Assembly: GCA_900544475.1 (NCBI GenBank)
Contig: UQVU01000046.1
Coordinates: 1-12,911 of the forward strand
Source: an uncultured Butyricicoccus sp.
GTDB taxonomy: Bacteria > Bacillota > Clostridia > Oscillospirales > Butyricicoccaceae
Direction: 5' to 3'
DNA length: 12,911 nucleotides
Below are positions 7,014 through 12,911 of the stretch, piece by piece; position 1 is the first letter of the stretch, and every line of letters starts with the position of its first letter. Below the pieces are notes generated by a model, which saw only the letters and a program-made list of their open reading frames with translations, did not search any database and had not been told where the DNA came from. A program made the position numbers and the translations under genes.

Positions 7014-7049
7014 ATTATCCAGAAAAAAACGAAAGGGATGGAGTTCTCC

Positions 7050-8114
7050 ATGCGTCATATTATCGATCTGAGCGACCTGACCGAGAAGGAATTCAACGAT
7101 CTGTACAAGCTCACCACCAACATCATCGACCGCCCTGAGGGCTACGTTGACGCCTGCCGCGGCAAGGTGCTCGGCAGTCTGTTCTACGAGCCGTCCACGC
7201 GCACCAATCTCTCGTTCTCGACCGCGATGATGCGCCTCGGCGGCAGCGTTGTCGGCTTCTCCGACCCGCGCTCCTCCTCCACGTCCAAGGGCGAAACGCT
7301 CAAGGACACGATCAACATGGTGTCCTGCTACGCGGATATGATCGTCATGCGCAACCCGCGCGAGGGCGCGGCCAAGGCGGCGTCGCTCTATTCGTCCGTT
7401 CCGGTCATCAACGCAGGCGACGGCGGCCATCTCCATCCGACCCAGACCCTCGCCGACATGGTGACGATTCTCCGTATGCGCGGCTCGGCTGACGATATGA
7501 AAATCGGCCTGTGCGGCGACCTCAAGTACGGCCGCACCGTGCATTCGCTGCTGCACTTTCTCGAACGCTTCCACAACGTTCAAGTCTACCTGATCGCGCC
7601 CGACGCGCTCAAGCTGCCGGATTATATGATTAACTTCCTCAAGGAGCACAATATGCCCTACTGCGAGGTCAGCAGCATCGACGAGGTCCTGCCGGAGCTT
7701 GACGTTCTGTACATGACCCGCATTCAGCGCGAACGCTTCACGAGCGCACAGGAGTACGAAAACCTTGAGGGCAGCTATCAGCTGACCGCTGAGAAGATGA
7801 AGCGCGCCAAGAAGGATATGCTCGTGCTGCATCCGCTGCCGCGCGTGGACGAAATCGCGCAGGACGTGGACGACGACCCGCGTGCGGTCTACTTCCGTCA
7901 GGCACGCTTCGGTATGTTCGGCCGCATGGCGCTGCTGCTGACGCTGTCCAAGCTGCCGTATGAGCGTGCAGGCCATCAGGACATCGGCCACGAGCCGGGC
8001 GTGCGCTGCTCCAACCACAAGTGCATCACCCGTACCGAGCTGTATGTACCGCTCCACGGCAAGATCGGCGACCGCTGCCCGTACTGCGACAAGCTGCTCG
8101 AACTGGACATCTAA
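7050..8114 (+). CDS. pyrB: Aspartate carbamoyltransferase with a PyrI-like zinc tail
   Basis: PyrB joins carbamoyl phosphate and aspartate to form N-carbamoyl-aspartate in pyrimidine synthesis. The catalytic motifs are intact: S49-T-R-T52 (carbamoyl phosphate), S79-K80 in TSKGETLKDT (the 80s loop), H129-P-T-Q, and H261-P-L-P-R265. At 354 residues it is about 45 longer than a usual catalytic chain. The extra tail carries C320-x4-C325-x17-C343-x2-C346, with CSNHKCI and CPYCDKLL resembling the zinc domain of the regulatory chain PyrI (C-x4-C-x23-C-x2-C in Escherichia coli). The nucleotide-binding domain of PyrI is absent. The ATG at 7050 is chosen because GGAG lies 6 bases before it and homologues start with MRHIIDLSDLT; an in-frame ATG at 7038 is less likely. 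Its TAA stop overlaps the edge of repeat copy 3. No other pyr gene is adjacent. Confidence 0.96.
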   Translation: MRHIIDLSDLTEKEFNDLYKLTTNIIDRPEGYVDACRGKVLGSLFYEPSTRTNLSFSTAMMRLGGSVVGFSDPRSSSTSKGETLKDTINMVSCYADMIVMRNPREGAAKAASLYSSVPVINAGDGGHLHPTQTLADMVTILRMRGSADDMKIGLCGDLKYGRTVHSLLHFLERFHNVQVYLIAPDALKLPDYMINFLKEHNMPYCEVSSIDEVLPELDVLYMTRIQRERFTSAQEYENLEGSYQLTAEKMKRAKKDMLVLHPLPRVDEIAQDVDDDPRAVYFRQARFGMFGRMALLLTLSKLPYERAGHQDIGHEPGVRCSNHKCITRTELYVPLHGKIGDRCPYCDKLLELDI

Positions 8115-8172
8115 GGCAATACCGTATCATTTCCGCAAAGCGCCGCAGTTTTCATTGTGCGGCGTTGCCTTA
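8112..8172 (+). repeat. Dispersed inverted-repeat element, short copy 3
   Basis: TAAGGCAA (8112-8119) and TTGCCTTA (8165-8172) are perfect inverted ends. Inward pairing continues to 8127/8157 with three U.G pairs and one A.C mismatch on the plus strand. The invariant 20-base core is at 8129-8148. The inner hairpin AAAGC-GCCGCA-GTTTT (8137-8152) keeps pairing through a G.U. Compared with copy 2, about 10 bp are missing between the core and the left arm. The left end supplies the pyrB stop codon (TAA, 8112-8114). The right end lies 17 bp before the tam ribosome site. No T run follows the stem. Confidence 0.8.
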
Positions 8173-8205
8173 AGAGAACCGCCGTTTTGAGGGGAGAAAC
8201 TGCGA

Positions 8206-8973
8206 ATGGCTGACTGGAACGCTGAGCTTTACAGCAAATTCGAAAAGGAGCGTACGCTCCCGTGCTATGACCTCGTCCGCGCGGTCGAAACCGTGCCGGA
8301 AACCGTCCTTGATGTCGGCTGCGGCATCGGCAACAGCACGCAGGTGCTCGCGGATACGTTCCCGGCGGCGCATATCATCGGCGCGGACAACTCGCCCGAT
8401 ATGCTGCGCTACGCCCGCGAAAACCATCCGGGACTCGAGTTTATCGAGCTCGACGCCGTGCATGACCTCGAAAAGCTGCCGGAAAAGTATGACCTCGTGT
8501 TCTCGAACGCCTGCCTCCAGTGGCTCCCCGACCACAGAACGCGCATCCGCGAACTGATGGGGCTGCTGAACGCGGGCGGTACACTCGCCGTGCAGATTCC
8601 CTCGCAGGCCAAGCATCCGGTGCACCGCCTCCTGACCGAAACCGCCCACGGCGCACGCTGGCAGGGCAAAATCACCTCGTTCCGCCAGTACAACGAGCTG
8701 ACCGAGGAGGAATACTTCGATGCGCTGAGCGAAAACGCGAGCGCGTTCCGTATGTGGGAAATCATGTATTTCTTCGAAATGCCCTCGCACGAGAGCATCC
8801 TCGAATGGTATCGCGGCACGGGTCTGCGCCCGTATCTCGCGCAACTGTGCGACGAGGACAAGACGGCATTCGAAGCCGAAATCCTTGACGGCATCCGGAA
8901 GCTGTACCCGGTGCAGAAAAACGGAAGCATTATTTTTCGCTTCCCGCGTCTGTTCTTCACGGCGCAAAAGTAA
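8206..8973 (+). CDS. tam: Trans-aconitate methyltransferase (Tam-like)
   Basis: This class I S-adenosylmethionine-dependent methyltransferase (255 residues) resembles E. coli Tam along its whole length. It starts MADWNAELYSKFEKER, has the SAM motif VLDVGCGIGNST (residues 34-45), the acidic GADNSP after strand 2, then SNACLQWLPDH (W106 to H110), LAVQIPS, MPSHESILEWYRGTGLRP and the closing YPVQKNGSIIFRFPRLF. Tam esterifies trans-aconitate, a spontaneous by-product of cis-aconitate that inhibits aconitase. GAGGGGAG (8189-8196) precedes the ATG. Only about 15 bp separate that site from repeat copy 3, leaving no obvious room for a promoter, so tam is probably cotranscribed with pyrB. Substrate assignment rests on family similarity; other small carboxylates are possible. 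Confidence 0.9.
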   Translation: MADWNAELYSKFEKERTLPCYDLVRAVETVPETVLDVGCGIGNSTQVLADTFPAAHIIGADNSPDMLRYARENHPGLEFIELDAVHDLEKLPEKYDLVFSNACLQWLPDHRTRIRELMGLLNAGGTLAVQIPSQAKHPVHRLLTETAHGARWQGKITSFRQYNELTEEEYFDALSENASAFRMWEIMYFFEMPSHESILEWYRGTGLRPYLAQLCDEDKTAFEAEILDGIRKLYPVQKNGSIIFRFPRLFFTAQK

Positions 8974-8984
8974 ATCAGCATAAA

Positions 8985-9020
8985 AAAAGAGAGCACAGAC
9001 GAAAATCTGTGCTCTCTTTT
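8985..9020. terminator. Bidirectional terminator between tam and the iron-sulfur gene
   Basis: AAAAGAGAGCACAGA (8985-8999) pairs perfectly with TCTGTGCTCTCTTTT (9006-9020) around a 6-base loop. T runs lie at the 3' side on both strands, so it can end both convergent transcripts. Confidence 0.93.
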
Positions 9021-9035
9021 GCATTCTGCGCATTT

Positions 9036-9767
9036 TTACAGCAGTTCGCCTTTGACGGAAACCGTGTGCACGCTCCATGGAATCATCTTGCCGCAGTTCT
9101 GGAGGGCGGTCTTGACCGCGTGCTCCAGACCGCCGCAGCACGGCACCTCCATGCGCACGATGGTGACGCTGCGGATGTTGTTGCGCACGAGGATTTCGGT
9201 CAGCTTTTCGCTGTAATCGACTGGGTCGAGCTTGGGACAGCCGACAAGCGTGATGCGGCCGCGCAGGAAATCCTTGTGGAAGTCCGCGTAGGCGTAGGCG
9301 GTGCAGTCCGCCGCAACGAGCAGGTCTGCGCCCTCAAAATACGGCGCGTTCACCGGCACGAGCTGAATCTGTACCGGCCACTGGCGCAGCTGGGACGGCT
9401 GCGGGAAAAAGTCCGAGGGAGCGGCGGCGTGCGGCGCAAACGTCCGCGCCTGACTGCCGGGGCAGCCGCCGGACGGCTGAAGCGTCTGCGCACGGCTTCC
9501 CGGACAGCCGGAATGCACCGCGTTCTGCGCTTTTTTCATGTTCTCCTCAACGGCTTTCTCGTCGTAGGCCGCCGCCTCGCGCTCGACAAAGCGGATAGCA
9601 CCTGTCGGGCACACCGGCAGGCAGTTGCCCAGACCGTCGCAGTAGTCGTCGCGCAGCAGCTTCGCCTTGCCGTCCACCATGCCGATCGCGCCCTCGTGGC
9701 ACGCCGACGCGCAAAGACCGCAGCCGTTGCACTTTTCACTGTCGATTTCGATGATTTTTCTTACCAT
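9036..9767 (-). CDS. Ferredoxin-domain iron-sulfur protein with C-terminal CCGG motif
   Basis: The 243-residue product begins with a ferredoxin-like domain. The first cluster is C13-x2-C16-x2-C19-x3-C23. The second shows C43-x5-C49-x3-C53-P, with leucine (L46) where the usual fourth cysteine would be, so it may hold a 3Fe-4S cluster or use another ligand. Residues about 86-112 contain two tandem copies of a GCPGS-plus-seven-residue unit. The second half (about 130-243) carries further cysteines in AADCTAYAYADFHKDF, VGCPKLD and VPCCGGLEHA, and resembles proteins often annotated only as 4Fe-4S binding protein in clostridia. It is probably a soluble redox or electron-transfer protein; its partner is unknown. 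GGAGG (9780-9776) precedes the ATG. It stands alone, convergent with tam and divergent from the dipeptidase. Confidence 0.85.
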   Translation of the reverse strand: MVRKIIEIDSEKCNGCGLCASACHEGAIGMVDGKAKLLRDDYCDGLGNCLPVCPTGAIRFVEREAAAYDEKAVEENMKKAQNAVHSGCPGSRAQTLQPSGGCPGSQARTFAPHAAAPSDFFPQPSQLRQWPVQIQLVPVNAPYFEGADLLVAADCTAYAYADFHKDFLRGRITLVGCPKLDPVDYSEKLTEILVRNNIRSVTIVRMEVPCCGGLEHAVKTALQNCGKMIPWSVHTVSVKGELL

Positions 9768-9803
9768 AATTCTATCCTCCGATTATTTACAGGCGGTTTG
9801 CTC

Positions 9804-9832
9804 TTGACTTGATGAACTGAGTTTACTATACT
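9804..9832 (+). promoter_or_regulatory. Sigma-A-type promoter for the dipeptidase gene
   Basis: TTGACT (9804-9809), a 17-bp spacer and TATACT (9827-9832) are close to consensus. The predicted start is near 9839, giving a leader of about 70 bases. On the opposite strand TATAGT (9832-9827) could act as the -10 of the divergent iron-sulfur gene, so the two promoters may overlap. Confidence 0.75.
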
Positions 9833-9910
9833 TTGAATAGAATGTCGGTTGTTACGGCAACGAAACAAAAATTTTTTCTGATGTTCACAGCTTGCAGGGA
9901 GGAACCAAAG

Positions 9911-11278
9911 ATGGACTTCAAATCATATATTCATGCGCACAGCGAGGAGCTGCTGGCGTCGCTCGGCGCACTTGTGCGCATTCCGAGCGTAGAGGGCGAG
10001 CCGGAGGAGGGCGCACCGTTCGGCAGAGAGCCGGCACGCTGCCTCGATGAGATGCTGGCGCTCTGCGAAAAGCTCGGCTTCCCGACCGGCAACATGGATC
10101 ACCGCGTCGGCTGGTGCGAGTTCAGTGAGGGCGAGGAAATGGTTGCGGTGCTCGGCCATCTGGACGTCGTTCCGGCGGGGGACGGCTGGAGCGAGAGCGA
10201 GCCGTTTTCGGGCGAAATCAAGAACGGCCGCATCTACGGCCGCGGCACGATGGACGACAAAGGTCCGATGGTCGCGGCGGTCTACGCGCTCAAATCACTG
10301 AAAGAGAGCGGATTTCAGCCGAAAAAGCGCATCCGCGTGATTTTCGGCACGAACGAGGAAACCGGCTGCGGCGATATGGCGTGGTACGCGGCACACGGCG
10401 GCGAAACGCCCGTCATGGGTTTCACCCCGGACGGCGAGTATCCGCTCATCAACGGCGAAAAGGGCATCCTGAACGGCACGTACACGCGCACGCTGCACCA
10501 GACGGGCGACTATATCCTGACGCGCTTCGAGGGCGGCGCGGCGAGCAACATCTCGCCGGCGTATGCCGTGGCAGAGGTCAGATGCCCGGCCGAGGCGGCC
10601 TCCAAAATCGCGGCAGAAAAGGTAACTGTCACCCCCATCGAGGGCGGCATCCGTGTCGAGGCGGAGGGCGTGGCCGTGCATGGCTCGACGCCGGAGCTTG
10701 GCGAAAACGCAATCGGCCGTCTGGCCATGGCGCTCGCGCAGCTGCCGTTCACGGGCGAGACAGGGGAGTGCCTTGCGTTCCTCTCCGAGCGCCTCGGCAT
10801 GGAAACGCGCGGCGAGTCGCTGGGCCTTGCGATGCGCGACGAGGTTTCGGGCGACCTGACCATGAACATCGGCGTTGCGTCCTTCGAAAACGACGCGCTC
10901 TCGCTGACGTTCAGCGTCCGCTACCCGGTGACGCTGCCGTATGAGCTGGTCTATCCGCGGCTGAAGCGCGGCTTTACCCTCGGCGGCTTTACGGAAACCG
11001 AAATGTCGCACGCGGCGCCGCTGTACGTGCCGAAGGACAACGAGATTGTCCGCCGCCTGCTTGCGGTGTACGAGGCGGAAACCGGCGAAAAGGCAGAGCC
11101 GAAATCCATCGGCGGCGGCACCTACGCCAAGTCCATGCCGAATATCGTGGCGTTCGGCCCGATTTTCCCGGGCGACGAGGTGCGCGAGCACAAGCCGGAC
11201 GAGTACATGGAAACCGCCCGCGTCATTCAGAACGCGGAAATCATCGCGGCGGCCATGAAGGCGCTCGCGGAAAAATAA
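9911..11278 (+). CDS. pepV: M20 family dipeptidase, PepV type
   Basis: This zinc dipeptidase (455 residues, usual PepV size about 470) probably cleaves dipeptides in the cytoplasm. Metal and catalytic residues line up with the family: H83 and D85 in GHLDVVPAGDGW, D115 in GRGTMDDKGP, E149-E150 in NEETGCGD, D174 in FTPDGEYP, and H427 in REHKPDE. The lid domain region carries VHGSTPELGENA, and the family signature GGGTYAKSMPNIVAFGP is near the C-terminus. The ATG at 9911 follows AGGGAGG (9896-9902). The frame is open further upstream to 9833, but that start would lie at or before the predicted transcription start. A hairpin terminator follows 10 bp after the stop. Family placement is firm; the exact substrate range is inferred. 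Confidence 0.93.
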   Translation: MDFKSYIHAHSEELLASLGALVRIPSVEGEPEEGAPFGREPARCLDEMLALCEKLGFPTGNMDHRVGWCEFSEGEEMVAVLGHLDVVPAGDGWSESEPFSGEIKNGRIYGRGTMDDKGPMVAAVYALKSLKESGFQPKKRIRVIFGTNEETGCGDMAWYAAHGGETPVMGFTPDGEYPLINGEKGILNGTYTRTLHQTGDYILTRFEGGAASNISPAYAVAEVRCPAEAASKIAAEKVTVTPIEGGIRVEAEGVAVHGSTPELGENAIGRLAMALAQLPFTGETGECLAFLSERLGMETRGESLGLAMRDEVSGDLTMNIGVASFENDALSLTFSVRYPVTLPYELVYPRLKRGFTLGGFTETEMSHAAPLYVPKDNEIVRRLLAVYEAETGEKAEPKSIGGGTYAKSMPNIVAFGPIFPGDEVREHKPDEYMETARVIQNAEIIAAAMKALAEK

Positions 11279-11288
11279 GACAGAGAAA

Positions 11289-11330
11289 GACCCTCCGGGG
11301 AGGAGCGCAGCGGCTCGCCCTCGGAGGGTC
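11289..11330. terminator. Probable terminator after the dipeptidase gene
   Basis: GACCCTCCG (11289-11297) pairs with CGGAGGGTC (11322-11330). The loop itself contains GAGC/GCTC pairing. GTTTGTTTG follows on the plus strand and TCTTTCTC on the minus strand, so it may also serve the convergent nuclease transcript. The T tracts are imperfect. Confidence 0.7.
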
Positions 11331-11375
11331 GTTTGTTTGCGGCGGGGTGGAGCACCCACCCTGCGGTACAAAGGT

Positions 11376-12299
11376 TTACTTGATGCAGGCGGAGTGGGCG
11401 GTGTAGCCCTCGGCTTCCAGTTCGGCGCGTGTGCCGGTGAAGTCCTTGCGGTTCTTGTCCGACATCTTCTCTACGGCGGAGCAGTCCGGCGCGTGGTACT
11501 TTTTCGACGAGGTGTTCAGAACGTAGTGCGCCTGTTCGCCCGAAGAGCTGTTCTGCGCGGCACTGCTGCTGTCCGCAAGGCGGTTTTCGCCGGTCGTGTA
11601 GTCGATTTCGACGCCCGGCTGCACGTTGTAGCAGAACACGTTGAAGCAGATGCCGTCGCCGTCGTCCTCGACCGAGTACGCCTCCATCTGCACGCCCTGC
11701 GCAACGAGGTCGTCGCCGTCAAAAATCGGGGTGACGCGGTACATGACATGGTTGCCGGTTTCCTTCACGTAGTCCGCGACCATGTTCTCGAAGGGGAGCA
11801 TGCCGTCCACGTTCAGGTAGCGCGTGCCGGTGATGAGGTTGCTGCGGTTGGCGTTTTCGGCGGTCAGCTGCCAGCCGATGAGGTGACAGCGGTTATAGAG
11901 GTACTTGCCGTCCACGAAATCGTACTTGCTCGTGACCCAGCCGGACGGCTTGACCTCGCTGATCGAGCCGCGCTTTTCGCCCTGCGCGGGCATGAGGTCG
12001 GTCGAGATGCTGGCCTCCGCCACGCCGCAGCGGCCGAGCGAGTCGAGCGGCGAGTAGGTTTCAAAAGAAGTGTCGGTGATCTCGTCCGCTGAAAAGTCAG
12101 GTTCGTTGCCGTTCAGGGCGACATACGGCTCGCCGCTGTACGCCGGGAGGGCGTCAAGCGAGGCGGAAGTCTGCGTGCCCGAGGACGCAGGCACGGACGG
12201 GGATACGGAACCCGCGTCCTGCACCGGCGCGGCGCAGCCGCCAAGCAGCAGGCTGAGCGTCAGAACGAGCAGCGCAAGCGTTTGCGTTAATTTTCGCAT
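11376..12299 (-). CDS. DNA/RNA non-specific endonuclease lipoprotein (EndA/DNA-entry type)
   Basis: The 307-residue product starts with a lipoprotein signal ending LLLGGC (lipobox LGGC, cysteine at about residue 22), so it should be anchored outside the membrane. A Ser/Pro/Thr-rich linker leads to the nuclease domain (about 55-230). The catalytic region reads NRCHLIGWQL with H139, followed by ENANRSNLITGTRYLN holding the expected Mg-binding asparagine. This replaces the DRGH form of classic members but is common in clostridial ones. An acidic/Ser linker leads to a C-terminal domain (about 258-307) resembling Ada-like metal-binding tails, with possible ligands H269, C273, H302 and C305. The ATG at 12299 follows AGGAGG by about 10 bases. 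It overlaps the upstream gene by 13 bp. A role in degrading or taking up external DNA is inferred. Confidence 0.88.
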   Translation of the reverse strand: MRKLTQTLALLVLTLSLLLGGCAAPVQDAGSVSPSVPASSGTQTSASLDALPAYSGEPYVALNGNEPDFSADEITDTSFETYSPLDSLGRCGVAEASISTDLMPAQGEKRGSISEVKPSGWVTSKYDFVDGKYLYNRCHLIGWQLTAENANRSNLITGTRYLNVDGMLPFENMVADYVKETGNHVMYRVTPIFDGDDLVAQGVQMEAYSVEDDGDGICFNVFCYNVQPGVEIDYTTGENRLADSSSAAQNSSSGEQAHYVLNTSSKKYHAPDCSAVEKMSDKNRKDFTGTRAELEAEGYTAHSACIK

Positions 12300-12700
12300 T
12301 TTACATAATCCTCCTGTGTGATAACCGGGTGAGAGGAGCCTTCGAACTCGTTTTCGCCCGTCTTTCGCCAACCGTCCGGCACGGAAAAATGCAGGTCGGC
12401 AGGGTAGCGGCGGTTCCAGCGGAACACGGTCAGCCGGTCGGCTTTTTTAAGGAGCGGCGCGGGGTCGGCGCACTCGACAAAGCAGAAATCGCCCTTCGCG
12501 GCCTTTTCGGCGTAATCGTCCTCCGCGCAGATATTCGGGGCGTTTATGCCCTCAAACAGGGCGGAAGTCCGCGTATTCATGCGCAGAACGCCGCTTTTGG
12601 AGAGCGCGGCGATACGCTCGCAGAGGACGCGGTCGCGGCTCTGGCGGCGGCGGTTGAACGCAAGTCCGTCCGCATCGTCCAGACAGAGAAAAATCGTCAT
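12287..12700 (-). CDS. Conserved small protein of unknown function, coupled to the nuclease
   Basis: The 137-residue product begins MTIFLCLDDADGLAFNRRRQ and contains a conserved-looking WNRRYPADLHF segment near residue 98-108. It has no signal peptide, membrane segment or metal-binding cluster that I can recognise. Proteins of this appearance occur in clostridia with poorly supported names, and I do not assign a function. AAGGAG precedes the ATG at 12700 by about 9 bases; an upstream in-frame ATG (12772) would lie before the promoter. Its last codons overlap the start of the nuclease gene by 13 bp in another frame, so translation of the two is coupled. A cytoplasmic partner or regulator of the nuclease's pathway is conceivable but unproven. 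Confidence 0.8.
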   Translation of the reverse strand: MTIFLCLDDADGLAFNRRRQSRDRVLCERIAALSKSGVLRMNTRTSALFEGINAPNICAEDDYAEKAAKGDFCFVECADPAPLLKKADRLTVFRWNRRYPADLHFSVPDGWRKTGENEFEGSSHPVITQEDYVKCEN

Positions 12701-12731
12701 AAGGCGAAGCTCCTTTCGAAGTGATACAGCC

Positions 12732-12760
12732 ATTATAGCATATAGACAAGCGGTGCGCAA
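12732..12760 (-). promoter_or_regulatory. Sigma-A-type promoter for the unknown protein-nuclease operon
   Basis: On the minus strand, TTGCGC (12760-12755), a 17-bp spacer and TATAAT (12737-12732) form a good promoter. Transcription should start near 12725, 25 bases before the ATG at 12700. Confidence 0.75.
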
Positions 12761-12808
12761 ATGAATTGGCAAATTTGACTAAAACAGAAAAATATTCAAA
12801 CGAAAAGG

Positions 12809-12837
12809 TTTGCATTTTAAATATTATGCGTTATAAT
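12809..12837 (+). promoter_or_regulatory. Promoter for the gene at the right edge
   Basis: TTTGCA (12809-12814), a 17-bp spacer and TATAAT (12832-12837) form a good promoter in an AT-rich stretch. A short hairpin AACGCCG/CGGCGTT (12855-12873) lies in the leader, followed by purine-rich GGAGAAAGAG and an ATG at 12901. Confidence 0.65.
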
Positions 12838-12900
12838 GATGTAAGAGTAATGTAAACGCCGAATCGCGGCGTTAGAGGAATACGGAGAAAGAGTAAAATA

Positions 12901-12911
12901 ATGAAAGTTAC
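12901..12911 (+). CDS. Start of a gene cut by the window edge
   Basis: An ATG (encoding MKV...) lies 64 bases after a good -10 box, with a purine-rich but rather distant ribosome site (GGAGAAAGAG). Only three full codons are visible, so nothing can be said of the product. Confidence 0.4.

Noticed and set aside
7014..7049. Possible PyrR attenuator or riboswitch in the pyrB leader
   Set aside because: The predicted leader is only about 30 bases and has no terminator or antiterminator structure.
6219..8057. A 612-codon open frame on the minus strand opposite the GerMN gene and pyrB
   Set aside because: It is antisense to two firmly identified genes, has no family-like features, is rich in Arg/His/Ala as expected of a GC-rich shadow frame, and runs across a terminator and a promoter.
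10295..11371. A 358-codon minus-strand frame opposite the dipeptidase gene
   Set aside because: It is antisense to an intact PepV-like gene and its composition is typical of GC-rich antisense frames.

Overview
The window looks like a chromosomal core segment from a GC-rich, spore-forming member of the Clostridia, probably close to the Oscillospiraceae/Ruminococcaceae. This is inferred from gene content (sporulation-type amidase CwlD beside RadA, a GerMN-domain protein, PepV-type dipeptidase, EndA-type nuclease lipoprotein), strong AGGAGG-type ribosome sites and heavy use of GC-ending codons. No rRNA, tRNA, CRISPR array, transposase or phage gene was seen.

Layout. Bases 1-260 hold a 167-bp inverted-repeat element and an extended -10 promoter. 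Then come five plus-strand genes: two paralogous zinc-ribbon membrane proteins (261-1058), an AIM24/TIGR00266-family protein (1162-1842), cwlD (1976-2683) and radA (2685-4040). Convergent to these, on the minus strand, is a two-gene exporter-like operon made of a membrane fusion protein and a MacB/FtsX-type permease (4047-6169), with no ATPase gene. Divergent from it are the GerMN-domain gene (6300-6887, ended by a strong terminator), pyrB (7050-8114) and tam (8206-8973). A bidirectional terminator separates tam from a convergent iron-sulfur protein (9036-9767). A divergent intergenic region with a near-consensus promoter leads to a PepV-like dipeptidase (9911-11278). The last unit, on the minus strand, is a small protein of unknown function overlapping an EndA-type nuclease lipoprotein (12700 to 11376). 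A new plus-strand gene begins at the right edge.

The most notable signals are two. First, a small dispersed repeat occurs three times (2-168, 1857-1923, 8112-8172). It has TTAAGGCAA-type inverted ends, an invariant 20-base core and two stems. Almost all arm differences are G.U-compatible only when read in one orientation, so the element may act as RNA. Two copies lie between same-strand genes, and one supplies the stop codon of pyrB. Second, pyrB encodes an aspartate carbamoyltransferase catalytic chain carrying a C-terminal four-cysteine tail that resembles only the zinc domain of the regulatory chain PyrI.

The genes are mostly independent housekeeping units. Likely transcriptional units are the zinc-ribbon pair possibly with AIM24, cwlD-radA (overlap-coupled), the fusion protein-permease pair (4-base overlap), pyrB-tam through the repeat, and the unknown protein-nuclease pair (13-base overlap).
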